Below, in pieces: positions 25,373 through 33,500 of a stretch of DNA of 64,000 nucleotides. The stretch comes from Moorella glycerini (GTDB lineage Bacteria; Bacillota; DSM-521; Neomoorellales; Neomoorellaceae), in the NCBI RefSeq assembly GCF_009735625.1, contig NZ_CP046244.1, forward strand, positions 496,001 through 560,000. The letters run 5' to 3'. The translations under genes and the position numbers were made by a program. Numbering within the stretch: position 1 is the first letter of the stretch; each line of letters starts with the position of its first letter. Below the pieces are notes generated by a model that made no database searches, was not told the DNA's origin, and saw only the letters and a program-made list of their open reading frames with translations.

Positions 25373-26698
25373 CTAAAATCGCTCCCATACTTTAGCGGCC
25401 AGCTCCCGGGCCCTGGCGGCAATGGCCGCCTCGTCCAGGTGCAAGAGCCGCCGCTCCCGCATGAGAACTTTACCGCCAATAATGGTCGTGTCCACCAGGC
25501 TGCCGTTAAAGCCAAAGAGCAGGTGGCCAAACCAGTTGGCCGCCGTCAGGGGGGTCGGCGCGTGGTAATTCACCAGGATGACATCGGCGTAGGCGCCGGG
25601 CTCTAAGCGGCCCAGGGGATGGGGGAAGAACCGGGCCAGGATGCGGCGGTTATTCTCAAACACCATGGCCGGCACTTCACTCCAGCCGGCGTTAGGGTCG
25701 CCGGAAACGAGCTTGCGCAAAACACTGGCTGTTTTGAGGGATTCAAACATATCGCTGGTATAGCCGTCGGTCCCCAGGCCAACCGTCACGCCGGCGGCCA
25801 GCATGTCGCCTACCGGGGCGCAGCCGACGGCATTGCCCATGTTGGATTCCGGGTTATGGACCACCAGGGTGCCGGTTTCCTTCAGGATAGCTATTTCCCT
25901 TTCAGTTACATGGACGCAGTGGGCGGCGATGGTCTCTGGTCCCAGGATGCCGTGGTCATACAAACGCTCCACCACCCGCTTACCCTCGCGTTCCAGGGCA
26001 TCTTCTACGTCCTGGATGCCTTCGGCCACGTGGATGTGGAAGCCGCTGCCCACCTCGGCCGCTGCCTCCCGGCAGGCGGCCAGGGTGGCGTCGGAAAGGG
26101 TGAAGGAGGCGTGGAGGCCGAAGGTGGCAGTAACTAGCTCTTCCTGGCCGTGGTATTTTTTAATGGCTGCCATATTCTCTTCAATTCCTTCCCGCATAAT
26201 GGCCTCACCGTCGCGGTCGGAAACCTCGTAGGCCAGGCAGGTGCGGACGCCGGTTTCCCGGGCCGCCCGGGCGATCATCTCCAGGCTGCCGCGGACGGCG
26301 CGAGGGCTGGCATGGTGGTCAAGGATGGTGGTGGTACCGCTCTTGATACAGTCGACCAGAGGGATCAGGGCGCTGTAATAGACATCCTCCAGGGTCAGGG
26401 CCTTGTCCAGGCGCCACCACAGCCGCTGCAGGATCTCCAGGAAATTGGTCGGCGGCGCGTCCTTCAGGGCCATGCCCCGGGCGAAGGTGCTGTACAGGTG
26501 CATGTGGGTATTGGTCATGCCGGGCATAATCACCATACCCCGGGCATCCAGCCATTCCGCCTCCGGGTAGCGTTGCTGCAATTCAGCCGTTGGGCCAACG
26601 GCAACTATCCGGTCACCTTCAATAGCCACCGCACCTTCTTCCTGATAGGGATTATCCGGGACTAGAGTTAACAGGCGGCCGTTACCAATAAGGAGCAT
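25373..26698 (-). CDS. ssnA: SsnA-type aminohydrolase
   Basis: 441 residues of the amidohydrolase superfamily. Metal ligands are in MPGMTNTHMHLYS (about residues 59-71), a later His in GFHIHVAEG and IAAHCVHV, and the Asp in GLGTDGYTSD. The sequence ARGMALKDAPPTNFLEILQRLWWRLD is characteristic of SsnA. It probably deaminates a purine such as guanine or an oxidised derivative. ATG 26698 has GGAGGTG upstream. Before the IS insertion its start lay about 36 bases behind the iron-sulfur gene that now ends at 28434. Confidence 0.92.
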   Translation of the reverse strand: MLLIGNGRLLTLVPDNPYQEEGAVAIEGDRIVAVGPTAELQQRYPEAEWLDARGMVIMPGMTNTHMHLYSTFARGMALKDAPPTNFLEILQRLWWRLDKALTLEDVYYSALIPLVDCIKSGTTTILDHHASPRAVRGSLEMIARAARETGVRTCLAYEVSDRDGEAIMREGIEENMAAIKKYHGQEELVTATFGLHASFTLSDATLAACREAAAEVGSGFHIHVAEGIQDVEDALEREGKRVVERLYDHGILGPETIAAHCVHVTEREIAILKETGTLVVHNPESNMGNAVGCAPVGDMLAAGVTVGLGTDGYTSDMFESLKTASVLRKLVSGDPNAGWSEVPAMVFENNRRILARFFPHPLGRLEPGAYADVILVNYHAPTPLTAANWFGHLLFGFNGSLVDTTIIGGKVLMRERRLLHLDEAAIAARARELAAKVWERF

Positions 26699-26731
26699 AT
26701 AAGTACACCTCCATAAAAGATATTGTACTTA

Positions 26732-28426
26732 CCTGAATCCGTGATAATAACAACTGGGTAGAACTCGCACTAACAGTAAATGGTATTAACAGTTATATTT
26801 AACATCTGCTGATACATTGAATTGGGTCTAAAGTTGATTATGTGGACGAAGGCTATTTACTCTTACCTTGGGTCCCCTGGATAAGGGAATAACAAAGTAG
26901 ACCTCTCGTCCTAAGAGGCTTGGAGCCTGCTTATACAGCTAACTGGAGCTAGAAGTTCTGTATTAAGCCAACGCTTTATATAGGTACCGGAAAGCTGGAT
27001 ACCACGGGCTGTGCTGCCCAAATCGTAATTTGACCTGCCGGGCGTGGTGAACCAGCCGGGACGCTATGGTAATCAGGTTTTGTATAACGGTACGCAGCCG
27101 CCGGCGTTGAGCTTTCTTATTGCGCAGCGGTACCTCCTTTAGCGGGAGGCTAAACTGCCCCAGAAGCCTTAGAATGTTGTAGGCGAAAACACCCAGGTGT
27201 AGCACCAGGTCATTGGTGGCAAACTTGCCGCTGGGCAGCCGTTCCAGGTCTAAATCGTTTTTGATTTCACTGTGGAATTGCTCACTGGTGCCGTGGTCGT
27301 GGTAGAGGGTAATGATATCCTCCACCGGGTCGGGTAAAGTGGTCCAGTAGGTTTCGACCTCAATTTCCGGGACCAGGAGAAGCTGGCCGTTTCGTAATAT
27401 CGTCCGCTCGGTGACCTTATACACCAGACGGACAGGGGTGTCAGCACCCTCGATTTTCACCATCTGGTGCCCCCGATAGACGGTTTTTCCCTCCCGTTCT
27501 AGGGTGGCGGTACCATTTTCCTTGGCAATGGCCAGCCAGGCCTCCGGCGTTTCCTTGCGCAGGTTACGCTTAATGATAAAATCGGCTTTGATTTCCGGGT
27601 CCAAACAGACCTGGAGATTATCCTGGCTGTCATTACCGCCATCCATCCGTACTAAAAGTGGCAGCGAAGTGATAGCGCGAGCAAAGGTTAGAGCTTGTCG
27701 CAGGAACTCCGGCGTCCCTTTTTGGCAATGCTGTTTCCCGGCCCGCAGTTCGGTATGGACGCAGTAGCCTTCCCTACCGAGGTAGGCGAAGATAGGCGCA
27801 TAACCGTCGTAGCCCTTATAGGTCCTGGAAACACCCTCTTTCTTGGAATTTGAATTATCAAAGGGAGTAACATCAATATCCAAAGGGACATATTGGCGCT
27901 TTAGTTCCCTGGAACCCAGGGTAACAGGAGTTACCGGTGCCTTAAGTTTCTTAAGGAACCTGGCCGTTTCCTCGAGGATAATCTCCTGGTAGGGTACACT
28001 ATGAGCTATCATATCCAGGCGCTGGCGCAGGGTAGGGCTTGAAGGCACATCCTGAATACCCAGCGCCGCAGCGAAGAAGGGGTCATCCCGAAAAAGCTCA
28101 ATATGGTCAAAATCACTGCGACCCTGGCAAAGCAGGCCCACGTAAGAGGTGATAACATCCCCGTGAGAAATATCCGGAGAAGAAACACCAGGTATCCGGG
28201 TCTTATTTAGCCTGAGTTTCAGAGCAGTATGATCAATGATTTCCCCCACCAGAGCCAGTCCGGCAACGGGGGTAAGGTGTTCATCAGACTGTTCAATGAT
28301 GAATTTCATGGCCGCACCTCGCAGGTGAACATGGATTCGTTTGCCATCCAGCCTATTATACCTTATTTTTCGCGAGGTTTTGAGCCATATCCAGATATTT
28401 TGTTATTGGGTTGTCACGGATTCAGG
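26732..28426 (-). mobile_element. IS1380-family insertion sequence
   Basis: 1695 bp. Terminal inverted repeats begin CCTGAATCCGTGA at both ends. The flanking bases are TACTTA on both sides (26726-26731 and 28427-28432), a target duplication. It carries one transposase gene. It sits two bases behind the stop codon of the iron-sulfur subunit gene and 33 bases before ssnA, splitting one operon. Confidence 0.92.
26963..28309 (-). CDS. IS1380-type transposase
   Basis: 448 residues, the usual length. DDE catalytic context is visible: YVPLDIDVTPFDNSNSKKEGV, LLVRMDGGNDSQDN and, near the C-terminus, HDHGTSEQFHSEIKNDLDLERLPSGKF with the catalytic Glu. The segment ATNDLVLHLGVFAYNILR is typical of the family. 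The reading frame is intact, so the element may be active. ATG 28307-28309 follows a GAGGTGCG ribosome-binding site. Confidence 0.93.
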   Translation of the reverse strand: MKFIIEQSDEHLTPVAGLALVGEIIDHTALKLRLNKTRIPGVSSPDISHGDVITSYVGLLCQGRSDFDHIELFRDDPFFAAALGIQDVPSSPTLRQRLDMIAHSVPYQEIILEETARFLKKLKAPVTPVTLGSRELKRQYVPLDIDVTPFDNSNSKKEGVSRTYKGYDGYAPIFAYLGREGYCVHTELRAGKQHCQKGTPEFLRQALTFARAITSLPLLVRMDGGNDSQDNLQVCLDPEIKADFIIKRNLRKETPEAWLAIAKENGTATLEREGKTVYRGHQMVKIEGADTPVRLVYKVTERTILRNGQLLLVPEIEVETYWTTLPDPVEDIITLYHDHGTSEQFHSEIKNDLDLERLPSGKFATNDLVLHLGVFAYNILRLLGQFSLPLKEVPLRNKKAQRRRLRTVIQNLITIASRLVHHARQVKLRFGQHSPWYPAFRYLYKALA

Positions 28427-28433
28427 TACTTAA

Positions 28434-28904
28434 CTAATCTGCCAGCGCTTTTTCTACAGCTTTAATGATGTTCTGGTAACCGGTGCAGCGGCATAAATGA
28501 CCGGACAATTCTCTTTTAATTTCTTCCCGCGTATATTTTTTACCGCTTTCTACCATGGCCGTTGCCGTAAGGACATAACCGGGCGTGCAGAAACCGCACT
28601 GGATGGCCCCCTCTTCAATAAAGGCTTTTTGTACCTTGGAAAGCTCCCCGTTTTTAGCTATTCCTTCTATCGTGACGATATTTTTGCCCTCGGCCCAAAC
28701 AGCCAGGTAAATACACGAATCAACCGGCATGCCGTCGATGAGAACCGTGCAGGCGCCGCATTCACCAACGCCACACCCTTTTTTAACCCCGGTATATCCT
28801 AAACGGTTGCGCAAGACTTCAAGCAACGATTCGCCAATGTCTACTTCCAGAGTTGCCTGTATCCCATTTACTGTCAAGGAAATTTTTTTAAGCAATTTCC
28901 GCAC
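28434..28904 (-). CDS. Molybdenum hydroxylase iron-sulfur subunit (second copy in operon)
   Basis: About 156 residues with two [2Fe-2S] clusters: the plant-ferredoxin type (GCGVGECGACTVLIDG) and the helical type (IQCGFCTPGYVL ... HLCRCTGYQ). It moves electrons from the molybdenum subunit to FAD. The start is uncertain: GTG 28904 or TTG 28895 fit the family length and follow GGCGGGGGG; a longer frame to 28955 adds an atypical extension. It overlaps the FAD gene. An IS1380 element now lies two bases behind its stop. Confidence 0.9.
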   Translation of the reverse strand: MRKLLKKISLTVNGIQATLEVDIGESLLEVLRNRLGYTGVKKGCGVGECGACTVLIDGMPVDSCIYLAVWAEGKNIVTIEGIAKNGELSKVQKAFIEEGAIQCGFCTPGYVLTATAMVESGKKYTREEIKRELSGHLCRCTGYQNIIKAVEKALAD

Positions 28905-29772
28905 CCCCCGCCTTGACAATAGCCGCTTGCAGCGCCCTCCGGGTGAGTTCTTCAACTAAGTGCTCCCTGTATTCTTTGGAAGCACGCCAGGAGGTCCTTG
29001 CCCTCGTCGATTTAACGGCTAATTTCCCAATTGCCGCTATGGTTTCCCGGGAGATTACTTTGCCTTTGGCAAACACTTCTGCTTCGCGACATCTTAAAGG
29101 AGTTGGACCGGCCACCCCCAGTCCAATCCTGACATCGGCAAAAATATTTCCTTCCTTTATTTTACAAATCACTGCCACACCTAAAGTAGCGATATCCATT
29201 GCCTTGCGCATGGAAAATTTTATATAGTGTCCACCATAGCCCTGATAATCCTCAGGGGTAACTATTATTTCTGTAAGGATTTCCCCGGGCTTTAAATCAA
29301 CCTTGCCAGGGCCCAGGTAGAATTCCTGGATGGGAACAACCCGCTCACCTTGATTGCTCTGTAATTTTAACCTGGCATCAAGGGCCAGCAAGGTGGAAGC
29401 ACTGTCGGCAGACGTGGCCCCGTTGCAAATATTGCCGCCGATAGTAGCCACGTTGCGGATCTGCGGTCCCCCCATGGACAGGGCGGCTTCTGCTAGAACA
29501 GGAATATTGTCTTTGATAACAGGATCATTGACAACTTGAGTGAAAGTAGTTAACGGCCCGATTACGATCGTACCATCTTCAAGTTTACGAATACCTTGCA
29601 AGGATTTTATTTTGCGGATGCTGAGTAACGCTGCTTTTTCAATCTGGCCATGATGCAGTTTAATCAAAACATCCGTACCGCCCGCAATGATGGTCAGGTT
29701 AGGATTAGCCGCCAGCAGCGCGGTGGCTTCATTTACTGTTGCCGCCTCAAAATATCCTTGAATGTTGTACAC
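28888..29772 (-). CDS. Molybdenum hydroxylase FAD subunit
   Basis: 294 residues. FAD motifs are LTIIAGGTDVLIKLHHG (about residue 28) and GGPQIRNVATIGGNICNGATSADS (about 100-123). In the operon it lies between the molybdenum subunit and the second iron-sulfur subunit, 17 bases after the former. Compared with 24403-25290 and 54295-55173 its codon use is visibly more AT-rich, as is that of its two neighbours. Confidence 0.93.
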   Translation of the reverse strand: MYNIQGYFEAATVNEATALLAANPNLTIIAGGTDVLIKLHHGQIEKAALLSIRKIKSLQGIRKLEDGTIVIGPLTTFTQVVNDPVIKDNIPVLAEAALSMGGPQIRNVATIGGNICNGATSADSASTLLALDARLKLQSNQGERVVPIQEFYLGPGKVDLKPGEILTEIIVTPEDYQGYGGHYIKFSMRKAMDIATLGVAVICKIKEGNIFADVRIGLGVAGPTPLRCREAEVFAKGKVISRETIAAIGKLAVKSTRARTSWRASKEYREHLVEELTRRALQAAIVKAGGAEIA

Positions 29773-29789
29773 CCATCCTCACCACCTTC

Positions 29790-32081
29790 CTATATTAAGC
29801 CGGCTTCCTTGAACTTTTCAAAGACCCGCTGGGGGTTCATGGGTAGCCTGTTAAAGGCCACGCCAGTCGCGTCTAAAACGGCATTGCGAATCGCCGGTGC
29901 CACGGGAATAGTCGGCGGCTCTCCTAAAGCCTTGCAACCAAAGGGGCTGGTGGGTTCAAAGGTTTCGACAAAAGCCACACCAATATCCGGGATATCCATT
30001 ATCGTCGGCATTTTATAGTCCAGCAAATTATTATTCAGGGGTTTGCCGGTTTTTTCGTCAAACAGCATCTGTTCTGCCAGCGCATAGCCAATGCCCATGC
30101 CTACGCCGCCATGCACCTGTCCTGCTGCTAATTGGGGGTTGATAATTTTACCTGAATCATGCACATTATATATTTCCAGGACCTCGATTTTACCAGTCTT
30201 AATGTCTACTTCCACTTCGGCAAAAGTAACACCAAAAACAAAGGCATTGATCCTGGCATTGTTGGACGTATCGCTCGTTATCGGCCTGGCAAAAACGGTA
30301 TCATAATAAGTGTACAAGGCCACTTCGGCAAGGGGCATGACAACTTCTCCTGAGTGTTTATAAATAATGTTTTGTTCCTTAATATCTAAGGCGTGGGCGG
30401 GTATATCGGTCATACCCCAGACAAAATCCAGGATTTTTTCTTTAACTTCTAATGCTGCTTTAGCCACCGCCATACCGGTAATATAAGTCTGCCTGGAAGC
30501 ATAGGCACCGGTGTCAAAAGGTGTAATATCGGTATCCTGGGTGGAAATGACATGCACCATATCCACGGGTATACCCAGGACTTCCGCCACCATCTGGGCA
30601 AAGACAGTATCGCTTCCTTGCCCTATTTCGGTGGCACCAATTTGCAATTGGACAGAGCCGTCCTGGTTTAAAACAATTCTGGCTCCCGCTATTTCCAGTC
30701 CTACCGGATGGGTACCGGAGGCGTAGCTGAAGCAGGCCATGCCTAATCCTCTGCGTTTCGTACCTGCTTGATTCTTATACCGCGCTTTTTTCTCATCCCA
30801 TTTGATTAATTCTTTACCCTTTTCAATGCACTCACGTATGCCGCAGCTCCTTACCGTGTTGCCATTCAAAGGATCTACATAGCCTTCATGAACGAGATTT
30901 TTCATGCGGAATTCAAGAGGATCGATATTAAGCTTCCTGGCAATATTTTCTAAATGGCTTTCCACGGCAAAAGTTATCTGGGGTGAACCATAACCCCGCA
31001 TGGCTCCGGCAACGGGCAGGTTAGTATATACAGTTAATGGTTCGTATTTTAAGGCCTGCATGGGGTATAGAACCCTGAATTTGGAGCCCCCCGCCATTGC
31101 AATAGAATGTCCGTGGGAAGCATAGGCCCCGGTGTTGGCAATAGCCGCAATATGCATGCCAATTAGTTTCCCGTCTTTGGCAACACCTGTTTTAATTTTA
31201 TATTTAATGGCATGACGGGTGCGCGTATCGATCATGCACTCTTCCCGAGACAATTCCAGTCTTACCGGCCTGCCGCCCACGGCCAGGGTCATTACGGCAG
31301 TTAAAGGTTCCAGGCAAACATCCTGCTTGCTGCCAAAGCCGCCGCCGACGCATGGTTTAATTACCCGTACCCTTCCCCAGGGGATACCCAGAGCCTGGCC
31401 GACGATCCTCCTGACAATATGAGGAATCTGCGTGGAAGTCACGATCACGATGCGGCCGTCGCTGTCTACATAGGCATAAGATACATGGTTTTCTAACTGG
31501 CAGTGCTGGACAATACTTGTTTCCAGTTCATCCTCAAAAATATAGTCAGCTTCCTGGAAAGCCGTTTCAACAGAGCCGATTTCATAGCCAGCAGAACTCA
31601 AGATGTTCCGTGGACAATCCTCATGGATTAAAGGCGCGCCTTCCCGCATGGCAGCCTCCGGGGTAAGCAGCGGCTCCAGTACTTCATAATCTACCTCAAT
31701 TAATTTCAGGGCTGCGGCGGCTGTCAACTCATTTGTAGCCACCACTGCTGCAATAGCATCCCCCACAAAGCGGGCTTTGCTGGTTAAAATAGTCCGATCT
31801 TCTTTATCCCTGTGCTTCGGGTCCAGGGCATAGGGGTGCCCTGCTGTGGCAAATTTGATTTTCGGCACGTCTGCATAAGTCAAAACCGCTTCTACACCTG
31901 GCAGAGCCCTGGCTTTGCTAACATCGATGTTTTTAACTATGGCGTGAGCATAAGGACTTCTCAATATTTTGCCGACCAGCATGTCTCTTGCAATAAAATC
32001 GCCGGTATATTTCGCTTTCCCGGTTACTTTGGCCACCGCATCAACCCTGTTTATACTTTTCCCAACTGCTGTATAAGCCAT
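29790..32081 (-). CDS. Xanthine-dehydrogenase-type molybdenum-binding subunit
   Basis: 763 residues, the usual length of a separate large subunit. It hydroxylates purine or other N-heterocycle carbon at the molybdopterin-cytosine or molybdopterin centre. Visible motifs are VGGGFGSKQD, GAMRGYGSPQ, LQIGATEIGQGSDT and the C-terminal GEPPTIPVAPA with the catalytic Glu. ATG 32081 follows the preceding iron-sulfur gene at once. The sequence is more AT-rich than the flanking hydroxylase genes. The substrate cannot be told; the riboswitch upstream argues for a purine. Confidence 0.93.
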   Translation of the reverse strand: MAYTAVGKSINRVDAVAKVTGKAKYTGDFIARDMLVGKILRSPYAHAIVKNIDVSKARALPGVEAVLTYADVPKIKFATAGHPYALDPKHRDKEDRTILTSKARFVGDAIAAVVATNELTAAAALKLIEVDYEVLEPLLTPEAAMREGAPLIHEDCPRNILSSAGYEIGSVETAFQEADYIFEDELETSIVQHCQLENHVSYAYVDSDGRIVIVTSTQIPHIVRRIVGQALGIPWGRVRVIKPCVGGGFGSKQDVCLEPLTAVMTLAVGGRPVRLELSREECMIDTRTRHAIKYKIKTGVAKDGKLIGMHIAAIANTGAYASHGHSIAMAGGSKFRVLYPMQALKYEPLTVYTNLPVAGAMRGYGSPQITFAVESHLENIARKLNIDPLEFRMKNLVHEGYVDPLNGNTVRSCGIRECIEKGKELIKWDEKKARYKNQAGTKRRGLGMACFSYASGTHPVGLEIAGARIVLNQDGSVQLQIGATEIGQGSDTVFAQMVAEVLGIPVDMVHVISTQDTDITPFDTGAYASRQTYITGMAVAKAALEVKEKILDFVWGMTDIPAHALDIKEQNIIYKHSGEVVMPLAEVALYTYYDTVFARPITSDTSNNARINAFVFGVTFAEVEVDIKTGKIEVLEIYNVHDSGKIINPQLAAGQVHGGVGMGIGYALAEQMLFDEKTGKPLNNNLLDYKMPTIMDIPDIGVAFVETFEPTSPFGCKALGEPPTIPVAPAIRNAVLDATGVAFNRLPMNPQRVFEKFKEAGLI

Positions 32082-32082
32082 T

Positions 32083-32565
32083 TTACCCCCTCCCTTCCCC
32101 CGCTATCATTACTGCCGCCTTTTCTACGGCGGTGATAATTTTAGCATAGCCGGTGCAGCGGCATAAATTGCCCGACAGGGCGACCTTAATTTCCTCCCGG
32201 GTGGGACGGGGGTTCTGGTCCAGCAGGGCTTTGGCGCTCATAATCATCCCCGGGGTACAGAAGCCGCACTGGACGGCCCCCTCGCTGATAAAGGCCTCCT
32301 GTAAAGGATGGAGCTGGCCGCCAGGCGGGGCCAGGCCTTCAATGGTAAGCACCTCCGACCCTTCCGCCTTAGCAGCAGGAACCAGGCAGGAGTTAACCGC
32401 CTGGCCGTCCAGGATCACCGTGCAGGCACCGCATTCCCCTTTGCCGCATCCCTCCTTGGTACCGGTGAGGCCTAAGTTTTCCCGCAGCAGTTCCAGCAAG
32501 GTAATGTCTGCCGGGGCCTCGACCTGGTACTCCTGGCCGTTGACTTTAAGTTTAAACCTGGGCAT
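32083..32565 (-). CDS. Molybdenum hydroxylase iron-sulfur subunit (first copy in operon)
   Basis: 160 residues with both [2Fe-2S] motifs (GCGKGECGACTVILDG and VQCGFCTPGMIM ... NLCRCTGYA). It is the first gene behind the purine riboswitch at 32633-32697. Its GC-rich codon use agrees with 53820-54302 but not with the molybdenum, FAD and second iron-sulfur genes directly downstream, which hints that the operon was assembled from two sources. Confidence 0.94.
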   Translation of the reverse strand: MPRFKLKVNGQEYQVEAPADITLLELLRENLGLTGTKEGCGKGECGACTVILDGQAVNSCLVPAAKAEGSEVLTIEGLAPPGGQLHPLQEAFISEGAVQCGFCTPGMIMSAKALLDQNPRPTREEIKVALSGNLCRCTGYAKIITAVEKAAVMIAGEGRG

Positions 32566-32602
32566 TTCTCCTTATCCCCCTGGTAATTGGAATCTCTGGA
32601 CG

Positions 32603-32662
32603 TAAATATAAAGAAACCAGCTGCCGGCCCTCCTCGTAGTCGGGTGATTCCGGTCACCTGGT
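32603..32662 (-). terminator. Terminator that competes with the second purine aptamer
   Basis: On the minus strand ACCAG...CCGG (32650-32662) can pair with CCGG...CTGGT (32616-32627), followed by TTCTTTATATTT. The 5' arm belongs to J2/3 and P3 of the aptamer, as in the copy at 21711-21784, so ligand should prevent termination. Confidence 0.6.
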
Positions 32663-32697
32663 AGAAACCCCCGGCCCCATCGCCGGAGTTATACGAG
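32633..32697 (-). ncRNA. Purine riboswitch aptamer
   Basis: P1 CTCGTA/TACGAG, J1/2 TAA, J2/3 TTTCTACC, P3 loop ACCGGAAT and J3/1 GACTAC give a standard guanine-class core with C at position 74. It precedes the xanthine-dehydrogenase-type operon 32565-28434 and lies 15 bases after a SigH-type promoter. Confidence 0.92.
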
Positions 32698-32711
32698 TTC
32701 TCTCATGGTAT

Positions 32712-32740
32712 ATATTCGGCAGAGTAGAATTTAATCCTGC
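32712..32740 (-). promoter_or_regulatory. SigH-type promoter of the riboswitch-hydroxylase operon
   Basis: GCAGGATTA (32732-32740), 11 bases, GCCGAATAT (32712-32720) on the minus strand. The transcript would begin just before the purine aptamer. Confidence 0.65.
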
Positions 32741-32806
32741 TTACAATTTGTTTTTGATCTTACATATCCTCGCGTTCAAGGCTCACAACCACCCGGCTGC
32801 CTTCCT

Positions 32807-33478
32807 TTAAATCTCATGGTCGCGGATGGGACCCGTTTCCCCGAGGCCGAGCTCCGCTTTCTTCGCCGCCCAGGCTTCCCGTCCCAGGGCCGTTACCATA
32901 GTTGCTTCGGCCACGGCCCGGCCCAGGCCCCGGACAGTGCCCATACCCACTTCATCCTCAGCCGCCCCCCTGGCCAGGCCGTCCCGGGTCCAGACCTTGC
33001 CGCCGGAATAGCAGCCGCCGGTACCGCCGCAGACCAGCATCTCGTGCATGAGGAAGAAGTTAATAAGGGAAATAAGGGCCGTTTCCTGGCCGCCGTGGCG
33101 GGTTCCACCTAAAGTAATGGCGCCGGCAGCCTTATTGCGCAGGGCCCCCGGGTGGACCAGGAAAATGGGCCGCAGGCGGTTAAAGCAAGTGGCCAGCTGG
33201 GCGGTAATATTCATGTCGTAGACAGGAGAACCGACAATAAAACCGTCGGCCGCGAGGACCAGCTGCTCCAGTTCCTTGACGTCGTCTTCTTTGCAGCACA
33301 TGCGCTTTTCCCGGATGCACCGGTCGCAGTGGGTACAGAACTGGATTTTTTTCGCCCTTACCGTCCAGAAGCGGGTTTCAATCCCGGGAATTTCCGCTGC
33401 CGCCTTGAGGGCTTCCTGGACGGCATATTCCGTCGCCCCTTTGCGGGGGCTGCCGCTGATGCCTAAGATTACCGGCAT
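32807..33478 (-). CDS. Iron-sulfur flavoprotein (Isf type)
   Basis: About 223 residues. A flavodoxin-like FMN fold opens with VILGISGSPRKGATEYA, the phosphate loop. Cysteines CTHCDRCIREKRMC follow the pattern CX2CX2CX6C that holds a [4Fe-4S] cluster in archaeal/clostridial Isf proteins. ATG 33478 has AGGAG eight bases upstream; GTG 33487 is less likely. It directly follows the fused hydroxylase gene 33501-36341, which has no FAD subunit next to it. A paralogue stands in the same position at 60662-61354. It is a candidate electron acceptor of the hydroxylase. Confidence 0.88.
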   Translation of the reverse strand: MPVILGISGSPRKGATEYAVQEALKAAAEIPGIETRFWTVRAKKIQFCTHCDRCIREKRMCCKEDDVKELEQLVLAADGFIVGSPVYDMNITAQLATCFNRLRPIFLVHPGALRNKAAGAITLGGTRHGGQETALISLINFFLMHEMLVCGGTGGCYSGGKVWTRDGLARGAAEDEVGMGTVRGLGRAVAEATMVTALGREAWAAKKAELGLGETGPIRDHEI

Positions 33479-33500
33479 GATAATCACTCCTATCTTTTGC

